A stretch of DNA of 64,000 nt from Thermoanaerobacterium xylanolyticum LX-11 (lineage in GTDB: Bacteria > Bacillota > Thermoanaerobacteria > Thermoanaerobacterales > Thermoanaerobacteraceae): NCBI RefSeq assembly GCF_000189775.2, contig NC_015555.1, positions 2,181,001 through 2,245,000 on the forward strand, in the 5' to 3' direction. The notes beneath the pieces are model-generated. The model saw only the letters and a list, made by a program, of their open reading frames with translations, did not search any database and was not told where the DNA came from. The position numbers and the translations under genes were made by a program. Positions 15,293 through 24,492 of the stretch are shown one piece after another; the stretch's first letter is position 1; each line of letters begins with the position of its first letter.

Positions 15293-17755
15293 TTACCTAA
15301 GCCTTAATCCTGTCATATCGTACAATGTGTCATTTATTTTTTTGATGATTTCATCTGTGACATCGCCATCTATTGATATGCCAATCGTCATGTCGTCTAA
15401 ATACACGCTTGGATTTTTCTTGAGCTTAACTCCCATTTCTCCAAATACTCTCTTTGCAATATTTATGACTTCTATCTGATTGCATCCATTTCCTACTAAG
15501 ATCGGCCAACCAGTCCTCTTTATAAGCTCGTCTATTTTTTCTGTATACCTTTCACCGACTGCTTTAGATATAAATGATAGCTCAATATATCTTACGCCAT
15601 TTAATGTCTTTATGCTCTTTTTATAGGGCTTATGTGGCAAATCCTTAAATGCCTCATCTATGATCTTAAGTGCTTCATTCTGCTCCAGTTTGTCAGAACC
15701 TGTATCAACAACAGCAATTGTATCAACTGGCACGTCTTGCCCATTAACGTTAAGCTTAAGTCCCGTCTCATTGTAAAATTTATCTTTTACTTCCTCAATA
15801 TTTCCAATTTCTCCGTCGATCTTTACAGATACTAATTTGTCGGCCGCTTTATAAGAAACTTTGTTAATAGTAACATTTGGCATAAGCTTATATATAACGT
15901 CATTTATGGCTGATGTGTTTATATTCTCGTTTAATTCAACTGTCCATCCTGTCCTCTCCTCAAATTCTTTAAATAAATCTGAATACTTATTTTTAGCTAC
16001 ATCTGGAAAATCAAAGTACAAAATAGCTATCTTCTCATCAAATCTGGCACCCTTTTTGTATAGTCCTGACTCTCTACTAAAGTATTCATCAACTAATGAA
16101 AGCATCTTGTTCACTTCCATAGGGCCTTCATCTTCTTCTGACTTCAGTTCTTCTTCTGATACAGGGTGATACAAAAACATTCTCCTTTTGTCAGGCTGAA
16201 AGTACACTGAGTTATTTAGTAAATCTTTTAAAGCATCAGTATCTTCCACACAGCCCCAGATTTCAGCTATATCTTCTACAGATAATGCAGCATCTGTACC
16301 GATTTCATCCAACACAAATCTCCAAAGCTTTTCTATATTGCCTTCGTTTAAAGTTTCTCCCATGTTCATTGAAGGATATGGTTCTCTTTTAAGCTGCTTT
16401 CGCGGATTTTGTATATCAATATCGTACACATCACCATTCTGTGGCACGTATACATCTGTATTTATATCCTTCTGTATCTCTTTACCTAAAAAATTTATCG
16501 TGTCTGGATCGCCATGGATCAAAAATACCTTTTTAGGATGAAGGATATTGGCAAGTGACAGTATCTCGCTCATGTCAGCATGTGCTGAAAGTCCAAACTT
16601 GTCAACTGCACATTTTATTGGTATTTCTTTATCCGCCAATTTAAGCTTTTTATCATCGTCTTTTTCATCCGTAAGCTCCAAAAGCTTTCTTCCAGGTGAC
16701 TCCTCGTCTTGATACCCTGTTATAGCTATCAGATTTTTTTCATCTCCTGCCAGTTTTTCAGCATACCACTGGCTGGGACCGCCTGTAAGCATTCCTGAAC
16801 TTGATACTATCACGCATGGCTCTTTTATGATTTCTTCCCTCATTTCTGATTTGTCAACTGGCATTATATTGTCATCAAAAAATATTTCTCCGCCTTTAAA
16901 AATCTTCTTAGCTAAGCTTTCCCTTAGGTAGTTTGGATTTAATTTATAAATCCTGCATATGTCTTTCACCATGCCATCAACGTACACTTTTGTTTCTATC
17001 ATTCCTTTATTTATGGCTTTTTTAAGTATGAGTATTATTTCCTGCGCTCTCCCCAGTGCAAAAGCAGGTATCAACACTTTTCCACCATTTTTAATTACAT
17101 ATCCTATCTTCTCAACAAGCCTTGATTCTTCTAATTCTCTATTTGCATGAAGCTTATCGCCATACGTAGATTCAAAGAAAGCTACATCAGGTCTTAATTT
17201 TGGTATTGACGCACCCTCTATCGTATTTTGCCTAAATCTTGAGAAGTCACCTGAGTAAAAAAAGCTTCCCTCATTTCCAACTATGTATGTTGATGCTGCA
17301 CCTGCTATATGTCCAGCGCTGTAGAAAGTCACCTTTAAATCAGAATCTAAAAAAGGTGAAAATGTATGACCCGGTGTATGGCATATTATCCTGTTTAGCA
17401 TTTCCTTTACATGTATCTCGGCATAAGCGGGTATCTCCGCTTCTCTTTCCATTATCTTTAAGCTGTCGTACAAGAGTACCCTTGTCAAATCTTTTGCAGC
17501 ATGTGTCATGTATATCTTGGCATCAGGGTAGATCCTTGATAATATAGGCAATGCGCCAATGTGATCCATATGAGCATGGCTTATCAATATCACATCTACT
17601 CCGCCATTTTCCTGAATAAGCTGAAAATCAGGAAGATTGTCCTTACCTGATGCCATCCTTATTCCACAATCTAATAAAATATTTTTCCCATCTATATTTA
17701 CCAAATAGCACGATGCACCTACTTCGCTTGCTCCACCGCAAAAATAAAATTTCAT
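15293..17755 (-). CDS. Beta-CASP metallo-beta-lactamase RNase with duplicated C-terminal domain
   Basis: Residues 1-450 are a metallo-beta-lactamase/beta-CASP nuclease of the CPSF73-like group: ISHAHMDHIGALP, the SAGHIAGAAS and YSGDFS ligands, VSSSGMLTGG and the final LSAHAD and FLIHGDP motifs. Such enzymes process or degrade RNA. The remaining 370 residues are unusual: two units of about 85 residues (about 589-670 and 737-820), each opening with a helix ending RTGW and closing with TGL, look like an internal duplication. RBS AAAGGGG precedes the start. The gap to the upstream hydrolase gene is short, suggesting cotranscription. Confidence 0.85.
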   Translation of the reverse strand: MKFYFCGGASEVGASCYLVNIDGKNILLDCGIRMASGKDNLPDFQLIQENGGVDVILISHAHMDHIGALPILSRIYPDAKIYMTHAAKDLTRVLLYDSLKIMEREAEIPAYAEIHVKEMLNRIICHTPGHTFSPFLDSDLKVTFYSAGHIAGAASTYIVGNEGSFFYSGDFSRFRQNTIEGASIPKLRPDVAFFESTYGDKLHANRELEESRLVEKIGYVIKNGGKVLIPAFALGRAQEIILILKKAINKGMIETKVYVDGMVKDICRIYKLNPNYLRESLAKKIFKGGEIFFDDNIMPVDKSEMREEIIKEPCVIVSSSGMLTGGPSQWYAEKLAGDEKNLIAITGYQDEESPGRKLLELTDEKDDDKKLKLADKEIPIKCAVDKFGLSAHADMSEILSLANILHPKKVFLIHGDPDTINFLGKEIQKDINTDVYVPQNGDVYDIDIQNPRKQLKREPYPSMNMGETLNEGNIEKLWRFVLDEIGTDAALSVEDIAEIWGCVEDTDALKDLLNNSVYFQPDKRRMFLYHPVSEEELKSEEDEGPMEVNKMLSLVDEYFSRESGLYKKGARFDEKIAILYFDFPDVAKNKYSDLFKEFEERTGWTVELNENINTSAINDVIYKLMPNVTINKVSYKAADKLVSVKIDGEIGNIEEVKDKFYNETGLKLNVNGQDVPVDTIAVVDTGSDKLEQNEALKIIDEAFKDLPHKPYKKSIKTLNGVRYIELSFISKAVGERYTEKIDELIKRTGWPILVGNGCNQIEVINIAKRVFGEMGVKLKKNPSVYLDDMTIGISIDGDVTDEIIKKINDTLYDMTGLRLR

Positions 17756-17766
17756 GTGTATCCCCT

Positions 17767-18495
17767 TTACTTGACTTTATTTATAAGCTTACCTATTCCT
17801 TCAATTTCAATTGTGACCACATCACCCGGCTTTATCGGCCCTACTCCAGATGGAGTCCCTGTAAGTATTACATCGCCAGGATTTAACGTCATCACATGTG
17901 ATATGAATGATACAAGCTTAGGTACATTAAATATAAGGTGCTTTGTGTTGCTGTGCTGCTTTAATACACCATTTACGTATGTTTTTATCTCTAAGTTTGA
18001 TGGATCTAAATCTGTCTCAATCCATGGTCCTATAGGCAAAAACGTGTCAAATGATTTTGCCCTCGTCCATTGCCCGTCTTTTGACTGCAGATCTCTGGCT
18101 GTGACATCATTTGCAATCGTATATCCAAGAACGTAATCTAATGCATCACCTTCTGAAACATCCTTTGCTGTCTTTTTTATAACGACAGCTAATTCTCCTT
18201 CATAGTCAACCCTCTCTGACATTTTAGGAATTACTATGTAATCATCAGGTCCTATCACTGCAGTAGCAGGTTTTATAAACAATGTAGGCTCATCAGGGCG
18301 CTTGTCTCCCATCTCCTCAATGTGGTCTCCATAATTTAAACCAACGCATACAGCCTTTGTCATCTCGCATGGCGGCAAAAGCTTCACGTCGTCAATCTTT
18401 AAACTTTTCATCAAACCTCCATCTATTGTAAAAATATTTTCACCATCTACTACTCCATACTTCTTTCCTTCATCGTCTATTCTCACAATTCTCAT
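17767..18495 (-). CDS. Fumarylacetoacetate hydrolase (FAH) family protein
   Basis: A FAH-superfamily enzyme with KAVCVGLNYGDHIEEMG, the metal ligands in DYEGELAVVIKK and the TGTPSGVGPIKPGD loop. Family members are hydrolases, decarboxylases or oxaloacetate tautomerases acting on 2-oxo acid derivatives; the substrate cannot be told here. The ATG at 18495 lies 8 nt after AGGAG and is preferred to the GTG at 18501. It is upstream of the beta-CASP RNase gene on the same strand. Confidence 0.88.
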   Translation of the reverse strand: MRIVRIDDEGKKYGVVDGENIFTIDGGLMKSLKIDDVKLLPPCEMTKAVCVGLNYGDHIEEMGDKRPDEPTLFIKPATAVIGPDDYIVIPKMSERVDYEGELAVVIKKTAKDVSEGDALDYVLGYTIANDVTARDLQSKDGQWTRAKSFDTFLPIGPWIETDLDPSNLEIKTYVNGVLKQHSNTKHLIFNVPKLVSFISHVMTLNPGDVILTGTPSGVGPIKPGDVVTIEIEGIGKLINKVK

Positions 18496-18587
18496 ATTCA
18501 CCGCTCCTTTTTTATCTTTTATAGATATTTTAGCATAATATACAACACGTGTAAAAATGTTTTAGCAGTTTAAAGTAAAAAATTTTA

Positions 18588-18616
18588 TTGACACATAGAT
18601 ATTTTTGTTGTATTAT
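18588..18616 (+). promoter_or_regulatory. Promoter of the T-box-aroF transcript
   Basis: TTGACA at 18588-18593 and TATTAT at 18611-18616 with 17-bp spacing, immediately before the T-box leader. Confidence 0.8.
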
Positions 18617-18624
18617 TATTACAA

Positions 18625-18882
18625 TAATTTGAGTGAAAGACGATGAAAGAGGAAAGTAGGTATGCAGAGGATTATAGAGAGTCCGGGATGGTGGAAGCCG
18701 GATATCTTAAGCATATTGAAGTTCCCTCTTAAGTTGCGATCTGAAACTAAAGTAGGTGATGCCGGAGTCTTCTACCGTTAAAAAGAAGGGAGTATGATTG
18801 TACTCTTAGAGTGAACCTTTCATGGTTAATAAAGGTGGTACCGCGGAAAATCTCCGTCCTTTGGGATGAGAGATTTTTTTTA
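18625..18882 (+). promoter_or_regulatory. T-box riboswitch leader, probably phenylalanine-specific
   Basis: The leader has Stem I with a GATGGTGGAAG apical region, the conserved T-box AAAGGTGGTACCGCGG at 18831-18846 and a competing terminator. In the proximal part, AAGAGG pairs with CCTCTT and TATGC with GCATA, leaving the internal-loop strand TTGAAGTTC, where the specifier would be TTC (Phe). Uncharged tRNA binding would allow read-through into the DAHP synthase gene. The class is secure; the amino acid is inferred. Confidence 0.9.
18849..18880 (+). terminator. T-box regulated terminator
   Basis: The stem AATCTC/GAGATT, extended by CGTCC/GGATG, is followed by a run of T. It is mutually exclusive with the antiterminator formed by the T-box sequence. 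Confidence 0.88.
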
Positions 18883-18912
18883 TAAGATAATATGTTAAAA
18901 GGGGTTGATTTG

Positions 18913-19920
18913 ATGGTCATTATAATGAAAGAAAACGCCACAGAAGAAAATATAAAAACCGTCTGCGAATACGTAAATAAATTCAATCTATCAACACATG
19001 TAGTAAATGGTGCTGAAAGGTCCATAATCGGCGTCATCGGAAATGTGGAAATACTTGAAGATAAGCCTATATCCTCGATGGAAGGCGTGTACGACGTCGT
19101 CAGGATTTCTTCTCCGTATAAGCTTGTATCAAGGTCTGCAAAGCCTGACAGCACTGTGGTAAAAGTCAAAGATGTAGACATCGGCGGAGGCAGTTTTGTC
19201 ATGATGGCAGGACCATGTGCTGTAGAAAGCTATGAGCAAATGCTTGAAGCTGCCAAAGCAGTCAAGAAATCTGGTGCAAAAGTCTTAAGAGGTGGTGCAT
19301 ACAAGCCAAGATCATCACCATATTCTTTCCAAGGATTAGAAGAGGAAGGACTTAAGATACTAAATGCTGTCGGACGGGAAACAGGCATGGTCACTATCAC
19401 AGAGATCGTCAGCAGCTCTCACATAGAGAAAGTATCGCAATACGCAGATATACTGCAAGTTGGTTCAAGAAACATGCAGAATTTCGAGCTTCTAAAAGAG
19501 ATAGGCAAGTCAAACATGCCAGTTCTATTGAAACGGGGCTTATCGTCAACTATAGAAGAATGGCTTAATGCAGCGGAATACATCATGAAAGAAGGAAATC
19601 CAAATGTCATACTTTGCGAAAGAGGCATACGCACATTTGAGACGTACACCAGAAATACTCTTGATTTAAATGCTGTCGCTGCAGTAAAAAATTTATCCCA
19701 CCTTCCTGTAATAGTGGATCCAAGCCACGGCACAGGCAGGCGTGACCTTATAGCGCCACTATCAAGGGCTGCTGTAGCAGTAGGCGCAGACGGACTTATC
19801 ATAGAAGTGCACCCACATCCAGACATGGCACTTTCAGACGGCGGGCAGTCACTTACGCCTGAAGAATTTGACAAAGTTTCAAAAGAAGTAAATAAAATTC
19901 TTTTGGCTTTAAAAGGCTAA
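18913..19920 (+). CDS. aroF: 3-deoxy-7-phosphoheptulonate (DAHP) synthase, AroF/AroA(Q)-beta type
   Basis: Condenses PEP with erythrose-4-phosphate, the first step of aromatic amino acid synthesis. Residues 1-75 form a ferredoxin-like regulatory domain as in Thermotoga-type enzymes; the barrel follows with [39 protein letters not shown] and VDPSHGTG. The ATG at 18913 lies 8 nt after AAGGGG; the first in-frame ATG at 18892 has no ribosome site. No other aro gene is adjacent; control is by the T-box leader. Confidence 0.95.
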   Translation: MVIIMKENATEENIKTVCEYVNKFNLSTHVVNGAERSIIGVIGNVEILEDKPISSMEGVYDVVRISSPYKLVSRSAKPDSTVVKVKDVDIGGGSFVMMAGPCAVESYEQMLEAAKAVKKSGAKVLRGGAYKPRSSPYSFQGLEEEGLKILNAVGRETGMVTITEIVSSSHIEKVSQYADILQVGSRNMQNFELLKEIGKSNMPVLLKRGLSSTIEEWLNAAEYIMKEGNPNVILCERGIRTFETYTRNTLDLNAVAAVKNLSHLPVIVDPSHGTGRRDLIAPLSRAAVAVGADGLIIEVHPHPDMALSDGGQSLTPEEFDKVSKEVNKILLALKG

Positions 19921-19924
19921 GACT

Positions 19925-19960
19925 AAAGCTGGATTATCATACGATAGCCCAGCTTTTTTT
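19925..19960. terminator. aroF terminator, overlapping the end of the convergent gene
   Basis: AAGCTGG pairs with CCAGCTT around a loop that itself contains TATC/GATA, followed on the plus strand by seven T. The hairpin includes the stop codon of the minus-strand ATPase gene. Confidence 0.88.
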
Positions 19961-21700
19961 ATCGGCATACATTATTCCATTTTCATTAAGATATTTTTTT
20001 GCATCATCTTCAAAACCATTAAGCGAATAATATATAAAGTAACCTTTTATGCCTAAAGTCTTCATATCTTCTACCGTTTTTACAAACTTCTCAGTATCAC
20101 TTTTGCTAATAGACCTCTCCCAGCTTTTTACCTCTATGAAAAGGTCTTTTCCTTCTTCATAGCTTTTTGCCCAAATATCTACTTCGTGTTCTCGCCCGCC
20201 TTCCAACATAACCTTGTATGGCTTTACTTCTTGATATCTTGCAAATTCAGCTCCTTGTACCGGATTATATACTTTGTCCTTGAGCATTACATTTTCTTTT
20301 TTATATTGTTCAAATTTTAGGTACTTCATCAATACGTATTCTAATATATGCCCTTTATAATATTTTTCCCTGCCTTTTAAGCTCTTTATCTCTTTTTGCA
20401 ATGACTCTATCTCCATAAGCTGCTTTTCCCGTTCTTCATCTAATATTTTCTCTAGCGGAAAATTATCTATTTCTTCCTCGTATTTGTATCTAAAAACTTT
20501 ATAAAATATGTCATCTGTCATTCCTTTATACCTTATGCTTGTGCTTCCTTCACTTATGAGATCTCCCTTTAATAGCATTTGTAGTTTGTTCTCGGCTTCC
20601 CTGTCATCGTACGGTAAATTACACTTAGCTATTATCTCCTGCCGCGTCCACTCTTTTTCTCTATTTTTTGATAAAAACAGGACTATTTTTTTGGCATTTT
20701 TATCATTTACTGTGCTTAATGTGCGGCTTATATACTCCATCCATGTTCCGTATATGCTGCCACGCCTTAATTCAAAATCAAGTGTTTTAATAAGTCCATC
20801 AACAGTAGTTAAATCTTTATCTTTGTATATGCTTCGTATTATAGCACTTATATAAAATGGATCTGAATTTACTAATTTGTTTAGATATAGAGCTACATCG
20901 TCTGACACAGGAACCCCTGTTATTATGCTGTAATTGTATATTGCTTCAAGTCCTTCTTCCTCTTTTAAATTATTAAGCTCTGTTTCTATAAATCTTCCTG
21001 GCAATTGACCTCTTATTATGTTCTTAAGCCAGCTTACCCAGCTTCCTGTTACAAGCATTGGCGCTACTTTTGATTCTGCCAATGATAAATATGATCCTGC
21101 AAGGTCATTAGCTACTCTTGTTCTTCCCATATCCCAGTATATTTCGCTATTAATAAACTGAAATTCATCGATTATTTGAACTATGTAATCACCTGTCACG
21201 CTTGCGATTCTATGCGGTGCCGATTGAGCATTATTCCAAATCGTATCAACCATGTCTTTATCTTTTAATGCATCTTTAAATAGTTTTATGTTATCAGAAA
21301 CAGCTTTATATCCATTTTTCGATGCGATTTCATTTAATTCATCAAGGCTTTTTATTGTACGGCATAAGTTTACATCTCTTAGTTTAAAACCCAGATATTG
21401 TGATATGAAAGACGCATAAAAGTTTAAAGCAAAGTCAACGATCCATTTGCTGCCTTCTTTTACTTCGAAGTAAAACGGCACTAAAGGACCATTTTTTGTG
21501 TATATAATATTGTAAAGCCTTTCCACAAGCGCTGTTTTCCCTTTTTTTCTTCTTGATAGCAGTGCTGTTGATCTTGATAATTTCACAGGTATTTCGTCTG
21601 CCCATCTTTCAAAATAAGACAGCTCCTCCTTTCTTCCAGTAAATAAATCAGGCTGTCCTATTCTTTCTTCAATTGCGTATATCAATTTATTATCATCCAT
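19937..21700 (-). CDS. AAA-type ATPase fused to a PD-(D/E)XK nuclease-like domain
   Basis: About 587 residues. The N-terminal ATPase resembles the archaeal-type ATPase/DUF234 group: phosphate loop with RRKKGKTALVERL, lacking the usual first glycine, and Walker B VQIIDEFQFI. A winged-helix region follows around residues 340-420. The C-terminal part has EVDIWAKS and DLFIEVKSWERS, the D...E-x-K pattern of a restriction-like nuclease. The start at 21700 follows AAGGTGG; the longer frame has no ribosome site. It is a lone gene; a role in mobile-element or defence biology is possible but unproven. Confidence 0.8.
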   Translation of the reverse strand: MDDNKLIYAIEERIGQPDLFTGRKEELSYFERWADEIPVKLSRSTALLSRRKKGKTALVERLYNIIYTKNGPLVPFYFEVKEGSKWIVDFALNFYASFISQYLGFKLRDVNLCRTIKSLDELNEIASKNGYKAVSDNIKLFKDALKDKDMVDTIWNNAQSAPHRIASVTGDYIVQIIDEFQFINSEIYWDMGRTRVANDLAGSYLSLAESKVAPMLVTGSWVSWLKNIIRGQLPGRFIETELNNLKEEEGLEAIYNYSIITGVPVSDDVALYLNKLVNSDPFYISAIIRSIYKDKDLTTVDGLIKTLDFELRRGSIYGTWMEYISRTLSTVNDKNAKKIVLFLSKNREKEWTRQEIIAKCNLPYDDREAENKLQMLLKGDLISEGSTSIRYKGMTDDIFYKVFRYKYEEEIDNFPLEKILDEEREKQLMEIESLQKEIKSLKGREKYYKGHILEYVLMKYLKFEQYKKENVMLKDKVYNPVQGAEFARYQEVKPYKVMLEGGREHEVDIWAKSYEEGKDLFIEVKSWERSISKSDTEKFVKTVEDMKTLGIKGYFIYYSLNGFEDDAKKYLNENGIMYADKKSWAIV

Positions 21701-21751
21701 TATAGCACCACCTTGTAATTGGTATCTCCTATTATGAGTATACCGCAACAA

Positions 21752-22053
21752 ACAGTAATTAACAACAAACTTTTACAATGACTTTAAATACCTACAATCG
21801 AATATCTTTTTAAGCTTTTTCCTATACGATTGTTGCAAGTGAAATCGGCATATATTAGTATTTCTCAATTTAGAGCTAAAAACATTTCTACTCTACTAAT
21901 AGTAGCAGGAATATCATGACAAACTTGAATTCGCAAGTGATAATTCTATTATCCATAAATGAAAAGCATAAAAAATAAATAGCAGCTAAAACATTTCTTT
22001 TAGTATTTTGCGAGCACTTACCAAAGAAAAACTGATTTTAGCTGCACTTTATA
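21752..22053. other. Intergenic region with long hairpin
   Basis: No credible ORF. It contains a distant inverted repeat, GCAGCTAAAA at 21982-21991 and TTTTAGCTGC at 22036-22045. On the minus strand this is followed by a T-rich tract, so it probably terminates trmL transcription, although the 44-nt loop is long. A second short inverted repeat (CTACAATCG/CGATTGTTG) lies at about 21791-21836. Confidence 0.5.
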
Positions 22054-22524
22054 TCAATACATATTAGGAAAACCCAATTGTTTTAAAGCTTCATAGACTA
22101 CAATTGCCACAGAATTTGACAAATTTAAAGATCTTTCCGCCTTTACCTCGTTCATAGGTATCCTTATGCAATCATCTTCGTACTTCTCTCTAAGCCACTG
22201 AGGAAGGCCTGCTGATTCTTTCCCGAAAAGGATGTAAGACTCATCTTCGTACTTTACTTCGTGATAAAAGTGTTTGCCTTTTGTGGTAGCTAAATAATAT
22301 TTACAGCCTTTCGTAGACTCTAAAAATTCCTCTAAGTTTTCGTACACCTTTAAGTCAAGGTATGGCCAATAGTCAAGTCCAGATCTTTTTAAATACTTCT
22401 CACTTAAAGAAAAACCAAGCGGTTTTACTAAGTGAAGCTTAGATCCTGTAAGGACACAAGTCCTTGCTATATTACCTGTATTTTGCGGTATCTCCGGCTC
22501 AACCAATACTACATTTATGGGCAT
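22054..22524 (-). CDS. trmL: tRNA (cytidine/uridine-34 2'-O)-methyltransferase TrmL
   Basis: A SPOUT methyltransferase of about 156 residues modifying the wobble ribose of tRNA-Leu. Motifs: VEPEIPQNTGNIARTC, LVKPLGFSL, ILFGKESAGLP and IPMNEVKAERSLNLSNSVAIVVYEA (with the knot-forming RSLNLSNS). The ATG at 22524 has GGAGG 7 nt upstream and is preferred to one at 22530. It is followed upstream by a small membrane protein gene (22540-23046). Confidence 0.95.
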   Translation of the reverse strand: MPINVVLVEPEIPQNTGNIARTCVLTGSKLHLVKPLGFSLSEKYLKRSGLDYWPYLDLKVYENLEEFLESTKGCKYYLATTKGKHFYHEVKYEDESYILFGKESAGLPQWLREKYEDDCIRIPMNEVKAERSLNLSNSVAIVVYEALKQLGFPNMY

Positions 22525-22539
22525 TTGCATTCCTCCAGT

Positions 22540-23046
22540 TTATTTAAAGAACTTCCTTGGTATGTACTTCCACATGGCTTCTATCATCTTATCATTAGGT
22601 TCAAAGTAGAGAATAGTCCTTTTGCCGGCATTTTCAAAGACAGCGAAGTACACATCAGGTGATGTCATTGAACTTACCGCTTCCACCTTGTTTGGTATCT
22701 TTCTGTACTCATCTGAATACTTGTCGCTTGACACCTTTGCTACGATTTCAAAGTCTTTGCAGTCAACACTTAAAAGTCTTTTCCTTCTGCTTTCAGCTAC
22801 TATCCTATCTACATCCAGCTCACCGTTGGTATATGCGTACTCGTATTCAACGTTTTGCGATTTAATAACGTAGTAGGCAAAAAAAGGTATTGCAACGATA
22901 AAAAAGATGAGAAATCCCTTCACAAAAGGTATAAGAGGTACTATGAAAAAAACAATTACCAATGAAGCTAAAATAAGTCCTATAGCTTTCAGCATGTCCT
23001 TAGATGTCTTTTGTTTTTTTACAAGTTTTTCAATAAATATATCCAC
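22540..23046 (-). CDS. Small two-helix membrane protein of unknown function (DUF6106-like)
   Basis: 168 residues with two hydrophobic helices (about 20-42 and 44-62: IGLILASLVIVFFIVPLIP and GFLIFFIVAIPFFAYYVI), then a soluble C-terminal domain (YAYTNGELDVDRI, SSMTSPDVYFAVF, RTILYFEPND). The soluble half looks like a PH-like DUF found in Clostridia. Its function is unknown. It precedes trmL on the same strand and may be cotranscribed. Confidence 0.75.
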   Translation of the reverse strand: MDIFIEKLVKKQKTSKDMLKAIGLILASLVIVFFIVPLIPFVKGFLIFFIVAIPFFAYYVIKSQNVEYEYAYTNGELDVDRIVAESRRKRLLSVDCKDFEIVAKVSSDKYSDEYRKIPNKVEAVSSMTSPDVYFAVFENAGKRTILYFEPNDKMIEAMWKYIPRKFFK

Positions 23047-23114
23047 AAAATCAACTCCCAGCTTACTTATACTTTTATAATAAATTTATTTTATCAAAAT
23101 TGCAACATCATTAT

Positions 23115-24482
23115 TTATACCATGAGGTATTTCCACTTTCCCTGCTTGAATCTGTATGTGTACATGAAAGAACGAACAACAAAGTCAAAGCATATTCCTA
23201 TCCATATGCCATATATGCCCATGCCCATCCACTTGCCTAAAGCGTATCCTATGGCAATCCTAAAAAGCCAAAGCCCTATAAATGCCGTCACAACTATATA
23301 CACCAGATCTCCCGCTGCTCTTAAAACGCCAGACAATACATTCATTATAGCCAACATCGGTTCGATTGCAGCAAATATCCTTATGACTACAGCACCCATC
23401 CTTATGACTTCAGGATCTGTAGAATAAAGTGCGGCAAGTTGACGTGCAAATATAAACATGATGACTCCTATGACTGTTATTATCCGCACCGCTATTTTAT
23501 TTGACAGTTTCCCGTACGTCTCCGCCAGCATCATCTTTCTAGCCCCCAAGCTTCTTCCAACCAAAGAAGTAGCTGCCAGTTGAAATCCGAATATAGGCAT
23601 AAATGCAAGGCCATTGGCATTCATGCCTATTTGGTACACTGCAATAGACGCAGTACCCATTGTAGAAACTATAACCTGCATTATTAAAAATCCGCCTTGC
23701 ATTATAAGCTGCTCTAAGGACGCAGGGACGCCAACCTTCACAATCCTCAACATCATAGGAAAATTAAGCTTCACTCCGTCTTTTATGCTTAAATTGATCC
23801 TTCTCTTTCCAAAGTAAAGAACATAAAGCTGTATAAAACCACCTATAACCCTGGCTATAGTGACAGACATAGCAGAACCTTTTACTCCAAAAGCAGGTAT
23901 AAGCTGGTGTCCGCCGATATTTACGCCAAACACCGTAAGAGAGTTTAAGATGAGGCTTATCAAGTTTATGGTAGCCGTAATGTACATGGGCGTCCTTGTA
24001 TCACCTGCACCCCTTAGTGCACCGCCTAATACAATATCTATTATCACAAATGGCATGCCCAAAAGAATGATCTTGTAATACATAAGCCCCAGCTCAAATA
24101 CATCTTTTGCTACAGAACCAAAAAACAATTTTATCAGCGGGACAGCAAAGATATATCCGAAAACGGTAAACAAAATAAAAATGATTATGCACATTACAAG
24201 CGCCTGCATTACAGCAAGCTTTGCATTGTCATCGTCATTTTCTCCTATTAGCCTTGCAACGATTACCGTGCACCCTGTTGACAGCCCTGCAAAGATAGAT
24301 TGAAAGAAAAACACCAAAGTATTTATCATGCCTACTGCCGCTATAGCAGCTGTGCTTATGTGGCCCACAAATATGGTTGACACCATACCGACCATCATTA
24401 TAAGCATTTGTTCAGTTATAGAAGGCCATGCCAGCTCTAATATTTCCTTCTGAAGACTAAATCGCTGTTCAGCTTTCTCCAT
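23115..24482 (-). CDS. MATE family efflux transporter
   Basis: A 455-residue protein with about 12 hydrophobic helices and MATE signatures: ILELAWPSITEQMLIMMVGMV split at the N-terminus, AGLSTGCTVIVARLIGE, GGALRGAGDTRTPMY and its second-half counterpart SGVLRAAGD. These proteins export drugs or cationic metabolites using Na+ or H+. The substrate is not predictable. It lies 10 nt downstream of dinB in the same direction. Confidence 0.93.
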   Translation of the reverse strand: MEKAEQRFSLQKEILELAWPSITEQMLIMMVGMVSTIFVGHISTAAIAAVGMINTLVFFFQSIFAGLSTGCTVIVARLIGENDDDNAKLAVMQALVMCIIIFILFTVFGYIFAVPLIKLFFGSVAKDVFELGLMYYKIILLGMPFVIIDIVLGGALRGAGDTRTPMYITATINLISLILNSLTVFGVNIGGHQLIPAFGVKGSAMSVTIARVIGGFIQLYVLYFGKRRINLSIKDGVKLNFPMMLRIVKVGVPASLEQLIMQGGFLIMQVIVSTMGTASIAVYQIGMNANGLAFMPIFGFQLAATSLVGRSLGARKMMLAETYGKLSNKIAVRIITVIGVIMFIFARQLAALYSTDPEVIRMGAVVIRIFAAIEPMLAIMNVLSGVLRAAGDLVYIVVTAFIGLWLFRIAIGYALGKWMGMGIYGIWIGICFDFVVRSFMYTYRFKQGKWKYLMV

Positions 24483-24492
24483 TTTGACCCCC

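Noticed and set aside
18747-19202. 151-residue ORF antisense to the T-box and aroF
   Set aside because: It lies opposite a clear T-box leader and DAHP synthase; serine/threonine-rich composition is typical of antisense shadow frames.
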